Notes: generated by a model not told the origin, from the letters alone. A stretch of 64,000 nucleotides of DNA from UBA4582 sp047629195 (GCA_047629195.1 JBLHWY010000002.1:1-64000), one strand, 5' to 3'; shown: positions 24,455 to 33,175, counted from the stretch's first letter. A program made the numbers and translations.

Positions 24455-25555
24455 CTAGCGCCGACTCCGTGTCCTTCGGGCGCCCTCGCGGCGGCCTGAT
24501 TCCCTGCGCTCTATACGTGGCACAAGGCTAACAATACGCCGGTCGCTGGCTCGCCGATCGGAAACCAAACGCCTAACCGTTGATGTCTTTCTGCGTTCGA
24601 CTTGGTCAAGCGAGCTTCCACCCGGATCTTTAAAGACTTCTATCATCAGGTCTAGCGAAGGTATTCCAGCTTTTGATAGGGTTTCTATGATTGGCTGATA
24701 TTCTTGTAATGCGTCGTCTAGCGAAACTGCTGTATATTGATTGGCGGTTGAAAATCCAAATGGACCGAAGTTATATTGGAGGTTCTGTACTTTCGCCGTT
24801 GGATCGTTGATAACCATGGAAGAGATTGCTGAAGCTACTTGAATCGCTACGCTAAATTTCTCTCGCTTGACGAGATCGACAAGCCAAGTCAAACAGAATT
24901 CAATTGTACATTTGTGCAGCTGTGATGTTGCTGCAAGCGCAAATGCTTTAGCCTCGAGAGGTGAAATTGAATCCCTTAACGGTCTCAGAGAGGTGCAGAT
25001 TCTCCTATCCCCGAAACAGACCATGGCGCTGAAAACAGCGCCATGATTTGAAACTCTGCCAGCATCAAGCAGTCCAACAATATCTTCAGTTGCGCCAAGC
25101 GGATGATTAAAGCTAACTCGACGATTGTGCAAATATGCTTGAACCGCGCGGGTGGTTAACGTGTGATCGGTCTCAAATCTAATCAGTGGTATTAGTGCAA
25201 CTGCTTCTATATTGGCCGATTCAATATTGTTCAAAATATATTGGAATACCTGATGCCTCTTGGACGCACTGGCATCGGCCATAAGTTGCTCGTAAATGTA
25301 CTTTAGGCTATCAAATTGCAGCTTCGGAGATTGAAGGGTCAACTGATCAGTATTAAAGAGGAAGCACTCGACGCTGTCCGGGATCGCATTTGGGAAAACA
25401 TTTTCGAGGACAACTTCGGCTGCCATTATTTTTTCTTCGATTTGAAAGTGCCCTTGTTCTGTAGGTCGATTGTTAATAATTTTCCCCTTCAATATGATCC
25501 CCTCATCATCCATGATTTTGCAGTAGCCGCAGCTCATAGATTGAGGTCTGTTCAT
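24455..25555 (-). CDS. Unrecognised soluble protein with Arg-rich tail, expressed from a sigma-54 promoter
   Basis: 366 residues, no signal peptide or membrane helix. The N-terminus contains a CGYC pair (residues 9-12); the middle (about 115-270) is helical and aligns with the interrupted neighbour at 23051-24136; the last 45 residues are an Arg-rich tail with repeated DRR/ERR motifs (SDRRASDRRIV, ERRESGRREGARR). I do not recognise the family. The tail resembles nucleic-acid or acidic-surface binding tails and also the end of the protein at 30003-30440. A perfect sigma-54 -24/-12 element lies about 200 bases upstream, placing it in the same probable regulon as the PEP-CTERM gene. Confidence 0.8.
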   Translation of the reverse strand: MNRPQSMSCGYCKIMDDEGIILKGKIINNRPTEQGHFQIEEKIMAAEVVLENVFPNAIPDSVECFLFNTDQLTLQSPKLQFDSLKYIYEQLMADASASKRHQVFQYILNNIESANIEAVALIPLIRFETDHTLTTRAVQAYLHNRRVSFNHPLGATEDIVGLLDAGRVSNHGAVFSAMVCFGDRRICTSLRPLRDSISPLEAKAFALAATSQLHKCTIEFCLTWLVDLVKREKFSVAIQVASAISSMVINDPTAKVQNLQYNFGPFGFSTANQYTAVSLDDALQEYQPIIETLSKAGIPSLDLMIEVFKDPGGSSLDQVERRKTSTVRRLVSDRRASDRRIVSLVPRIERRESGRREGARRTRSRR

Positions 25556-26138
25556 TTAACATTAGCTTAGAATCTAACAATAGAAAGTGGACTAGTGCAC
25601 ACTTTACGCACTCTGAGTAACTTGAGAAACACAATTCTGGGTGGTTAATCATATAAATGGCACCTTCTTTTTATAACCCTAGCCTTTATATACGTGGCTT
25701 TCAGGGATATGTATCCAAAACATTCATCGTAATGCTTTAATATAGTCTTGACATATATTAATGCAAAAAATGTGCCACTAAATTAAAGTCAATAAATACA
25801 ACGACATACAAATAATTGGCTGTGACGTAGTCATTTTTTTGTAAGAAGACTCGACAGTATTGGGCTGTGCTCGATCTCCTACTTTTGTGTCGGCGAGTAT
25901 CAATCGATTTTAGCAAGGAAATTTGAGGATCTATGCATAAAGCTGGCTAAAATTGATTGAATGTGTTGATTAGGAGAGAAATGATCGAACGATAGTGTCC
26001 AAAAAGCGAAGATTTGTATGATATATGAACATCGGGTGTAAATATTACCGACAAACAGGTGAGGCGCGATCGCACAGTGCTACGGCGGCGGCGTGGTAAC
26101 ATGATGTACGCAGCAGGTTAATCGGAGAAATAGAAAAA
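25556..26138. other. AT-rich divergent intergenic region
   Basis: 583 bases between the start of the minus-strand orphan gene and the SGNH hydrolase. It holds the sigma-54 promoter listed at 25762-25777 (minus strand). The part nearer the hydrolase has a GCGATCGC palindrome (26066-26073) and a short CGG run. I found no clear sigma-70 promoter for the hydrolase, no tRNA and no conserved ORF. Confidence 0.6.
25762..25777 (-). promoter_or_regulatory. Sigma-54 (RpoN) -24/-12 promoter for the 24455-25555 gene
   Basis: On the minus strand the sequence reads TGGCAC, ATTTT, TTGCA: an exact match to the consensus TGGCAC-N5-TTGCA, with the invariant GG and GC 10 bases apart. Transcription should start near 25751, giving a leader of about 195 bases before the ATG at 25555. 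The upstream enhancer site for the activator is not identified. Confidence 0.85.
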
Positions 26139-27248
26139 GTGAATCAAAACAAGATCTGGTTATTCCGGTTGATATCTGTGGCGTTTGGATTGACCGCAGC
26201 GTTGATAATCGGAGAGTTAATTCTACAGGTCTATGCCGGTCGTATAACCGGTCAAGATCGGATGGATGAAGGCTTGATACAATATCACAGCCAGCTTGGG
26301 TGGAAGCTTTCGCGAGGGTGGCATGGGATGCATAATCATGTCGACTACGACGTAGAATATAGTACCGACAGGCGCGGCCTTAGACAGAATGGATCAGCGT
26401 TCAAGTCTGGGCCTGAGCCATTACTTGTGTTAGGTGATAGTTTTACTTTTGGTTTGGGTGTAAATGATCAGGAGACGTTTGTTGCGCAATTGAATAGTTC
26501 GCAAAGCATCTACGAATTTTTTAATGGCGGCGTTCCAGGTTATTCTCCGGACCAGGTTTTGTTATGGTCTAAGTCTGCTGTCGAAATGACCCAACCTGTG
26601 CATGTCCTCTTTTTCCTGTATTTGGGGAACGATCTTATCGATTTGGCTTTACCATTTCCTATCCAGGCAGGCCATGGCAAGCCCTATGCAGATATCGAGT
26701 TGGATGGTTCTGGTATCGAACGGCTTGTTATTAGGAACATGCCTGTACCTATGATGGAAAAGCCTCCTGAACTCAAGGGGCAAACATTGGGAAGCTATTT
26801 GCTTGGACCCGAGCAGAATAAAGTTCGTTATGGTCTAAGGGTGCTTGATTTTATTGCGGTTCAGTTTTCATCGGTAGATGAGCGCGCTATTGATATCTTG
26901 CAGCAAAAAATTTCGCCTTCAGTGGCGCTTTTTAAGTTGGTGTACGCTGAGTTCCTCAACGAAGTTATATTGGCGCAAAATATTTCCGGTGCAACGTTGG
27001 TTCTTTTGCCAGGTTCTAGTTTGATTAACGATCCGAGTTCAATATCAGGCACTTATCAATCTTTATTAACCACGGCGTTGACGAATCTTGCAGCAAATGA
27101 AAATTGGGAGCTTATCGATTTGGGAGAAGCTTTGAAGGCGTCTAGTGATGGGATGTACTTTCCCAACGACGGACATCTCTCGCCAGCTGGACACAAACTG
27201 GTTGCCGCGAAGTTATTAAAATCTTCCCTTTTTTCTGTTGGGAGGTAA
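26139..27248 (+). CDS. Membrane-anchored SGNH/GDSL hydrolase-family protein
   Basis: 369 residues from a GTG start, with GGAG 12 bases upstream. An N-terminal hydrophobic helix (residues 8-28) anchors or exports it. The catalytic blocks are GDSFTFG (about residue 98, nucleophile Ser), GGVPGYS, GND (block III Asn) and DGHLSP (Asp and His, about residue 344). Such enzymes deacetylate or hydrolyse esters; members in exopolysaccharide regions often remove sugar O-acetyl groups. The substrate here is unknown. Its end overlaps the convergent gene at 27216 by 33 bases. Confidence 0.8.
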   Translation: MNQNKIWLFRLISVAFGLTAALIIGELILQVYAGRITGQDRMDEGLIQYHSQLGWKLSRGWHGMHNHVDYDVEYSTDRRGLRQNGSAFKSGPEPLLVLGDSFTFGLGVNDQETFVAQLNSSQSIYEFFNGGVPGYSPDQVLLWSKSAVEMTQPVHVLFFLYLGNDLIDLALPFPIQAGHGKPYADIELDGSGIERLVIRNMPVPMMEKPPELKGQTLGSYLLGPEQNKVRYGLRVLDFIAVQFSSVDERAIDILQQKISPSVALFKLVYAEFLNEVILAQNISGATLVLLPGSSLINDPSSISGTYQSLLTTALTNLAANENWELIDLGEALKASSDGMYFPNDGHLSPAGHKLVAAKLLKSSLFSVGR

Positions 27249-28778
27249 CGGGCTTATGTTCGGCCCTTTGGTATCAGGTGTTCGTTTCTGCCAAATCAAC
27301 TTGACAAATTCTTGTTTTATTGAATTGATAGTCTCAGCTGACTTTGTACTTCTTATTTGCTTTTCGAGTGCAAGTTTTTTTCGAGCCATAATCAAATCAA
27401 CGAGAAATTCTTTGTTCTTCACCAGCTCCTGTTCCAGTGAGCGATATGCTACGTCAGTCGTTATTTCAGCTTCGATTCTTTGGCTTATCGCGTTTAAAAA
27501 TACCTGCAATTCCCGAGATTCTGAATCACTATTTTTGCTCCGTGGATCCATCGAGCGTTTTGCCTTAACCATAGATCTAAACACGCGTAATTCATGCTGC
27601 CACTCAGAGCATTGTCTCAGGATTGGCCTTAACGCATTAAACGCAGCGACATCATCCAGTTTGTTAGTAGCGTCTGGATACTCTCTCGGGTCAGATGTTC
27701 GCTTAAATTCTCGCTTAAATTCTGCCCACTCGCTAAGGCGGGCCTGATGGTCATGAGTCAGTAAGTCAGTCACAACTTTCTTGGAACTGGATTTTTTCGG
27801 TTCTGCTTTTTGAGTCAGCTTTGCCTCTATGGATTTGACGAAATTTTTAAGGATCTGTTCTCTCTCTTGCACGGGCAGACCATTCGCTTCCAGTTCTGCT
27901 ATTTGATTGTTGAATAAGTGAATTTCATCTGTGAGATCGTTGTGGCCACGTTCTTCGCAGAATTTTTTCAATTCGTATAGGCGCCAATAAATCGAGAAGC
28001 GGCTTTGCATGACGACAAGAAAATCGTTCTGTAATAACCTGATGAGGGATTCGTTTTGACCTGCATCGACATCCGGGACGTTACTATTTACCTCTTGAAT
28101 CATTGTTTCATATTCCCTAAACCATTCCCGTGAACGGCCAAGAAACTCAAAATCTTTGCCTAGTTGGCTGATTTGCTCTTCAATCTCGTCATATGGAAGC
28201 TCAGACACAAGGTCAATATAGTCATTGAACAGTTTAAATTGCTGCTCTTGAAACGATTGAAAATCTTCTCTAACTTTTCGCATTTCAGGAAAGCTGCGAG
28301 TTGCTCGTTCACTGTTGTCGAACAGTGAAGCAGGTTCATAATGCTCGACTATTCTTTTCTTGCGTTGGTATAGATTCAGCTCTTTCTCAAATTTTTTAGA
28401 TTTCCCCGCGTCCGCATATCGCTCGCCCACATAATTTAGGTCGAGTAGCTCCGGTTGTGAGGGGGAGAATAGTCGGGTCCACCAACTCATTTCCAGTTCG
28501 TCCAGCATGCGTGCCAGGAAACTTTCTCGTAGGAACCATAATATCTCTGCGCGTTTCTGTGCTTGCTCCTCTTCTGTAAATAAGGTGTCGTTTGAGGTTG
28601 AATCTTTAGCGTGCTTCAGGTCGCGATTCAAATCAGTGAGGTAAATGCTCCAGAGGCGTTCGAGATCCAATGTAGACCAAGAATGTTCGAGGTTTGAAAG
28701 GGCGTCTTCCTGAGCATCGGCTTCAGGTGATATATAAGCGGGTTTCTCCTTTATGCCAAATAAGTGATGCCAGAACAT
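27216..28778 (-). CDS. Long helical protein of unknown function
   Basis: 520 residues, highly charged and rich in Glu, Lys, Leu and Trp-containing helices, with coiled-coil-like stretches (residues about 150-330 and 430-500) and no signal peptide or clear membrane helix. A conspicuous aromatic cluster EMSWWTRLF lies near residue 118. I do not recognise a domain. The N-terminal MFWHHLFG could be amphipathic. The 3' end overlaps the convergent hydrolase gene by 33 bases. No good ribosome-binding site is seen before the ATG, but the long frame supports a real gene. Confidence 0.7.
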   Translation of the reverse strand: MFWHHLFGIKEKPAYISPEADAQEDALSNLEHSWSTLDLERLWSIYLTDLNRDLKHAKDSTSNDTLFTEEEQAQKRAEILWFLRESFLARMLDELEMSWWTRLFSPSQPELLDLNYVGERYADAGKSKKFEKELNLYQRKKRIVEHYEPASLFDNSERATRSFPEMRKVREDFQSFQEQQFKLFNDYIDLVSELPYDEIEEQISQLGKDFEFLGRSREWFREYETMIQEVNSNVPDVDAGQNESLIRLLQNDFLVVMQSRFSIYWRLYELKKFCEERGHNDLTDEIHLFNNQIAELEANGLPVQEREQILKNFVKSIEAKLTQKAEPKKSSSKKVVTDLLTHDHQARLSEWAEFKREFKRTSDPREYPDATNKLDDVAAFNALRPILRQCSEWQHELRVFRSMVKAKRSMDPRSKNSDSESRELQVFLNAISQRIEAEITTDVAYRSLEQELVKNKEFLVDLIMARKKLALEKQIRSTKSAETINSIKQEFVKLIWQKRTPDTKGPNISPLPPNRKKGRF

Positions 28779-29107
28779 GGTCGCCCAGTAAATGTTGTTG
28801 TTCGATTAGGTAGGTTTAAGTAGTCGTAAGAGTACCAATAACGACTAGCTTCTTGAAGAGGTGGACGCGTTTCTACTGAGAATTGACGCAGGGGAGTTGA
28901 GTTGTGATTTCAATAGTGACTGCTAGTTCGACATGGAGTTTTTTTTGTCGATTAATTTTACAAATTGCGATTAGTGTTCAGTCGCTTATGGTAGTTCTTT
29001 CTCTAAGTTATTGATACATAGACGTATATAAATTCTGGCATGATAACTGCTATAGTTTAATCATAAACTACAAAGACATATTCGAACTAGGAAGTGGGTA
29101 AATTGAT
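28779..29107. other. Intergenic region carrying the PEP-CTERM gene promoter
   Basis: 329 bases. The downstream part has the sigma-54 element at 29036-29051. The 200 bases before it are AT-rich and would be where a PrsR-type activator binds, but I could not pick out a clear palindromic site. Confidence 0.55.
29036..29051 (+). promoter_or_regulatory. Sigma-54 (RpoN) -24/-12 promoter of the PEP-CTERM gene
   Basis: TGGCATG, ATAA, CTGCT: GG at 29037-29038 and GC at 29049-29050 are exactly 10 bases apart, matching the RpoN consensus TGGCAC-N5-TTGC except for one base in each half. The expected start is near 29062, leaving a 45-base leader. PrsK/PrsR with RpoN is an established control of PEP-CTERM genes. 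Confidence 0.75.
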
Positions 29108-29917
29108 ATGAAAAAATTAGTCGCAGCGGCATCGTTTTTATTCTCTGCATCGGCATTTGCAAGTCCGATGGTGATTACAGATGACTACTGGGGTGGAGAT
29201 AGGCATTCATATACAGACGTTATTGGAGCAGCAGCCCAGTTCGATACGTTTAGCATGTATGTAGATATAGACGCAAACACCAAGGTGATGACAGTTGATA
29301 TTTCAACTAATTTTGGAACTAGCGGTGGTTTGGGTTCGTTTACTGGTTATACCAATACTACGCAAGGCCAAGGGAATGGCATTGGTTTCGGTGATTTGTT
29401 TCTATCCTCAACCGGTTGGAATCCGAATACAACCGGCACTAACTATGAGTATGACAACAATGTGACGGGCACAAAATGGGATTACGGCGTTTCACTTGCG
29501 GACCGTTGGGATGGCACTGGAACTGCTGCGACTCTCTATAAGCTCAATGGAGCGACAAATAATGATAATGCATATTTAAGTGATGATTTTTTGAGCGCTG
29601 GTACTTATAGAAATGGACAGGAAGTAGCAGTTGATACAGGTAGTACAGATACTGTTGCTTTAGCAAACGATGCGTCCATGGTGGCAAGTGCTGGACACGT
29701 TGTATTTACGCTGGATCTAACAGGAACAGATTTAGAGTTCATCGAATTCTACGGACTGCACTGGAATATGACTTGTGGTAACGACACGATAGAAGGGCAG
29801 TATGACTACCCAGTGCCAGAACCTACCTCATTAGCAATCATGCTTCTGGGCTTGGCTTGCTTGGGCGGTGCTAGCCTTCGACGACGAAAAATCCAGCCAG
29901 TCGAAGTATTTGGTTAA
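29108..29917 (+). CDS. PEP-CTERM sorting-domain protein (exosortase substrate)
   Basis: 269 residues. An N-terminal Sec signal peptide (residues 1-18, cleavage after ASAFA) and a C-terminal tail with VPEP (236-239), a hydrophobic helix (LAIMLLGLACLGG) and a basic end (RRRK) identify it as a substrate of the exosortase encoded at 8635-10299. The mature part of about 220 residues is Gly-, Asn-, Thr- and Asp-rich, beta-type, likely secreted and possibly glycosylated. It is a floc/biofilm-matrix candidate. It has a sigma-54 promoter and a strong terminator, so it is a single-gene unit. Its exact role is unknown. Confidence 0.93.
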   Translation: MKKLVAAASFLFSASAFASPMVITDDYWGGDRHSYTDVIGAAAQFDTFSMYVDIDANTKVMTVDISTNFGTSGGLGSFTGYTNTTQGQGNGIGFGDLFLSSTGWNPNTTGTNYEYDNNVTGTKWDYGVSLADRWDGTGTAATLYKLNGATNNDNAYLSDDFLSAGTYRNGQEVAVDTGSTDTVALANDASMVASAGHVVFTLDLTGTDLEFIEFYGLHWNMTCGNDTIEGQYDYPVPEPTSLAIMLLGLACLGGASLRRRKIQPVEVFG

Positions 29918-29956
29918 ACAAAAACTTTGCCTGCGTGAAACGGCAGGTTGTAAAAG

Positions 29957-29982
29957 AAGACCGCTGGTGCGGTCTTTTTTTT
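29957..29982 (+). terminator. Rho-independent terminator of the PEP-CTERM gene
   Basis: AAGACCGC and GCGGTCTT form an 8-bp stem around the loop TGGT, followed by a run of T residues ending at 29982. Forty bases after the stop codon; a textbook intrinsic terminator. Confidence 0.92.
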
Positions 29983-30002
29983 GTCCGGTATTTGAGAGTA
30001 GG

Positions 30003-30440
30003 CTAATTCTTGCGAGGATAAGCTCGAAACTCAATGGGCAATTCGCTTTCCTTTTGTAAAAGGTCTTCGACATATTCAATGTCTGTGCCGCGTCTGATAT
30101 TTACTCTTCGATCCTGGACGATAGCGCCAGCGCGAGGTGGGCGTCTGAAGCGAACTCTTCGCTCATCAGCTTTTCGATTTTCGTCGGCAATGTTCGGGTC
30201 TTCGGTGGGCATATGCTCGATATAAGATTCACAACCAACATTCGCTATTTTAATCGCAAGCTGTATCGCTATGTCCTCATCGACATTCTTCTTAATAACC
30301 ACATCACTGCCAGCAAAAAGTTTCTCAAGCTGGGTGGTCGTCAGTTTGAAGACTTTTTTAAACCTCGCTTTAGTGGTCTGCATGTCGTATTCGCCCGTGA
30401 TTGCGCCATTGAATACGACCTGAAAGATTTTGTCAGTCAT
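30003..30440 (-). CDS. Small protein with L7/L12-like N-terminal fold pattern and Arg-rich tail
   Basis: 145 residues. The first 75 residues (IFQVVFNGAITGEY, then FKLTTTQLEKLFAGSDVVIKK and IAIQLAIKIANVG) follow a pattern I know as a short domain seen at the N-terminus of various gammaproteobacterial membrane or signalling proteins; no function is established. The tail from about residue 88 is Arg-rich (DERRVRFRRPPRAG, QDRRVNIRRGTD), like the tail of the protein at 24455-25555. No signal peptide. It faces the PEP-CTERM gene tail to tail. Confidence 0.65.
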   Translation of the reverse strand: MTDKIFQVVFNGAITGEYDMQTTKARFKKVFKLTTTQLEKLFAGSDVVIKKNVDEDIAIQLAIKIANVGCESYIEHMPTEDPNIADENRKADERRVRFRRPPRAGAIVQDRRVNIRRGTDIEYVEDLLQKESELPIEFRAYPRKN

Positions 30441-30578
30441 CGGAAGCGAAACTATCCCTGAGAAAAGTGATCATAAAACGAGCATAGCCAATTATGGCAA
30501 GGTCCGACATAGCCCAGGTCACATATTAAGTAAAAATCTAAATTCAAGTGGTTCCTGCCCATAAATTCATCCAGCGCC

Positions 30579-31379
30579 TCAGACCGGCACGGACCCTTCC
30601 ACCTGTAGCCGACGAATCGTTCTTGGTTCATCATCAGTATGATCATGGACGGCGTAGTGTAGGATTGAACGGTTGTCCCACATGACAAGATCTCCGTTTT
30701 GCCACTGGTGCCTGGCCTGAAATTCAGGTCGGATACTATGCTCATAGAGAAACGTTAACAGTGACTGGCTTTCTCTGGTGCTCCAGCCAACGAATTTGGA
30801 AGTAAAAGCTCGACAGACGAAAAGAGCTTGTTGTCGCGTTTCATCATGGGTTCGAACCACAGGATGGGTAGCATTGGGTGCTTCGTCTGTGTTCTGTTTG
30901 TACTGCGTCGCGAGATTTGCAGCTGTGTGTACCGCTTTTAGATCTGCAAGCACGTTTTTCAGCCCTTCAGAGAGTGCGTCGTAGGCTAGAATCTGATTTG
31001 AAAATGCGGTGTCACCGCCAATGCTTGGTGTTTCTTTTGCATAGAGCATGGTGAATTTAGGCGGTGTTTTGTTGTAAGTCATATCAGAGTGCCAATGTTG
31101 ATTAATATCTCGCTGCTTTCCAACATTGCGTAACTCGATAATATCTGGAAAATCTCTCATCCCTGCGTAAGGGTGTCGAACCAACTTGCCCCATCGTTGA
31201 GCAAAGGCAATGTGCTCACTTTCTGTCAAATCTTGATTTGGGAAAACCAAGACTTGGTGTGCTAAGAATTTATTGTTTATTTCTATCCATTCTGAGTCTG
31301 TTACCTTCCGAAGATCTATGCCTTCTATCTTCGCGCCTAGAGGTGCAGCAAATCGCGTTGATTCCATTCTCGTACTCAC
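30579..31379 (-). CDS. TauD/TfdA-family Fe(II)/2-oxoglutarate dioxygenase
   Basis: 266 residues. The iron triad is visible: H97 and D99 in HWHSDMTY and the distal His near 239 in DNRSILHYA; the 2-oxoglutarate-binding Arg is in PRTIRRLQ. These enzymes hydroxylate sulfonates, aryloxyalkanoates or related acids to break C-S or C-O bonds. The substrate is not given by the sequence. The start is GTG at 31379; an ATG four codons later (31367) is equally possible. It stands alone; no transporter of the Tau type is adjacent. Confidence 0.88.
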   Translation of the reverse strand: MSTRMESTRFAAPLGAKIEGIDLRKVTDSEWIEINNKFLAHQVLVFPNQDLTESEHIAFAQRWGKLVRHPYAGMRDFPDIIELRNVGKQRDINQHWHSDMTYNKTPPKFTMLYAKETPSIGGDTAFSNQILAYDALSEGLKNVLADLKAVHTAANLATQYKQNTDEAPNATHPVVRTHDETRQQALFVCRAFTSKFVGWSTRESQSLLTFLYEHSIRPEFQARHQWQNGDLVMWDNRSILHYAVHDHTDDEPRTIRRLQVEGSVPV

Positions 31380-31580
31380 ATACTTGTTATTGGGTTTTTG
31401 GAATTAGAGTTGTATCACGCCATTCTATCAGTGAGGTAATGAATGGACTATGGGAATAAGCACTCTCAGAATATCGTTTAGATTAGATTAGATTGATTGC
31501 GCTAAATTCTGTCACTTACCACCTCAGCTGTGGTGTAATCCACTCTTGATAATTGTGCTTGAACAGGAGCAAACTTCGGT

Positions 31581-31907
31581 ATGTTAGAAAGTTGGAAATC
31601 CCTCGGTGTTCTGAGAAACATGCTTCATCTCGTTGCGCTGCTTTTCATCGTTGTTCTTCCTTTTGCTGACCCCATGTGGCATCCGGAAACAGTTTACGAG
31701 TTGTTTATAGGCGCAATAATTCCTGCGACAGCCCCTATCGTGTTTGTGGTAATTATGTTCGATGTGCTTATGTCCAACATTATGAAGTCAGGCTACGAAG
31801 GCGACCAGACAGTTCATTTTAGGCGTATCATTCGCTGGCACCTTGGCGTTGGCTTCACGTTGCTTATCATGTGGTTCCTTTCGTTTACAGATGCGCTTTT
31901 TCTTTAG
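31581..31907 (+). CDS. Small three-helix membrane protein, unknown function
   Basis: 108 residues with three predicted membrane helices (LHLVALLFIVVLPFA; IIPATAPIVFVVIMFDVL; LGVGFTLLIMWFLSF). An AGGAG lies 11 bases before the ATG. No family recognised. Its end overlaps the convergent phosphatase-like gene by 23 bases. Confidence 0.7.
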   Translation: MLESWKSLGVLRNMLHLVALLFIVVLPFADPMWHPETVYELFIGAIIPATAPIVFVVIMFDVLMSNIMKSGYEGDQTVHFRRIIRWHLGVGFTLLIMWFLSFTDALFL

Positions 31908-32535
31908 TTTTAAGTGTCTCTAGTTTGATCTTTAGCCCCGAAGCGGGTGACATTTTAACATCTCCCAACAGGCCATTTAGGGGCGCATCTCCCAAGTTGA
32001 TTGACTTTGCCAGTAGTCTGGCATCTTCCAGCTTCATGCCCTCATGTTTTACCAAAAATGCAGTCCAGAGTTGGCTTGCTCTTTTCGCACTTCGACAGTG
32101 CAACAGCACTTTTCCACCGTGTGCCTCGTATGCTTGAATAAATTGGTCGAGGGACTTCTCAGAATATCTCTTTTTTCCATTCATAGGAATATGGATATAG
32201 TCCAATCCAAGCGCTCTAACTTCCTTTGCTTCGTCATAAGGTACTTCCTTTGCATCAGCCATTTCACGGGCAGTTCGCAGATTGATCACCGCAGTAACAC
32301 CCTGGCGCTTCAGTTTTTTTAAGGCAGCGCCTGTGGGTTGGCCCGCAATATAGGTATCGCCACTTTTTGTATAGTGCTTAGTGTATCCCAGCGGGCTTAG
32401 TCGCTCGGGGTTCAGATGCTTGGAGTCAGCAAGCGCAAAGACTGGAGCTGTAAGACTTGCCAAAAAAAGAGGGAGTACGAACAGACGCAGACCAAACGTG
32501 GATAGTACGTAGGCAAAAAGTTTATTGATGTTCAT
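31885..32535 (-). CDS. Exported protein-tyrosine/dual-specificity phosphatase-like protein (DUF442 type)
   Basis: 216 residues with an N-terminal signal peptide (residues about 10-35, cut near APVFALA). The core has GQPTGAALKKLKRQGVTAV, VINLRT, and the loop HCRSAKRASQLW, matching the HCxSxxR-type loop of DUF442 proteins, where Cys attacks the phosphate. The exported location suggests it acts on periplasmic phosphate esters; the substrate is not known. The ribosome-binding site is weak (GCGAG). Confidence 0.75.
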   Translation of the reverse strand: MNINKLFAYVLSTFGLRLFVLPLFLASLTAPVFALADSKHLNPERLSPLGYTKHYTKSGDTYIAGQPTGAALKKLKRQGVTAVINLRTAREMADAKEVPYDEAKEVRALGLDYIHIPMNGKKRYSEKSLDQFIQAYEAHGGKVLLHCRSAKRASQLWTAFLVKHEGMKLEDARLLAKSINLGDAPLNGLLGDVKMSPASGLKIKLETLKTKEKAHL

Positions 32536-32655
32536 TTGTCTCGCTCGTTCTGATTACTATAACTATCATTCTAGTATGAAAAAGCACTTGGTTGCCAAGA
32601 CAAAAATTGGTTGGTACATTGAAGTCCCAGTCACTCGTCATGGAGAATGCTGACG

Positions 32656-33144
32656 ATGGAAACGCTTGACCATGAGCAAATCAAATACGCATTCGGTTAT
32701 GAAAAACGAACACCGATTGTGCCAAACCTTGCCCGAGTCGATTGGGGGGTGCTTGACTATTTTGGCTGGATTCATCCTGCGGGTCATCTGGGTTATATCC
32801 TTGTGCCATTGGCTAATGAAGAAGTAAGAGGCGTGGTCCTCAGGCGTTCAATGGCAAGTGTGATTAAGCCTAGATTTGAAATGTGCTCTTGGTGTAATCA
32901 CGTGCACAGATCAAGTGGTACGGCGATGTTTAGTACGATTGTCAGAGGTTCAGACGAACGCAAAACAATTGGTAACCAGATGTGTCGTAATCTTGATTGT
33001 AGTTTGCGTATTCGCAACCTCTGTTCTGACCCGCCCAGCTATATGGGCGAGACCATCGATCTTGATAATAAAGTTTCGAGGCTTCAGAACGCTTTATATA
33101 GATTTTTGCATCGATCAAATACACTGCATGCGACAGAGTCCTAA
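32656..33144 (+). CDS. FBP-domain treble-clef zinc-finger protein
   Basis: 162 residues. The C-terminal half has two cysteine pairs in the treble-clef pattern (CSWCNHVH near residue 78; MCRNLDCSLRIRNL near 114), the hallmark of FBP/FusB-type proteins that bind elongation factor G. I chose the ATG at 32656 because GGAG lies 10 bases upstream; an ATG three codons earlier has GGAG too close. Whether it interacts with EF-G here is not shown. Confidence 0.8.
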   Translation: METLDHEQIKYAFGYEKRTPIVPNLARVDWGVLDYFGWIHPAGHLGYILVPLANEEVRGVVLRRSMASVIKPRFEMCSWCNHVHRSSGTAMFSTIVRGSDERKTIGNQMCRNLDCSLRIRNLCSDPPSYMGETIDLDNKVSRLQNALYRFLHRSNTLHATES

Positions 33145-33175
33145 AGCGCTCCGCGCGCCAGTCTTATGTCCAATG

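Noticed and set aside
25748..25753. TTGACA as a sigma-70 -35 element
   Set aside because: At the expected 16-18-base distance there is no reasonable TATAAT-like -10; it overlaps the expected start site of the sigma-54 promoter on the other strand.
26066..26073. GCGATCGC as a HIP1-like cyanobacterial signature
   Set aside because: A single copy proves nothing; the gene content is gammaproteobacterial.
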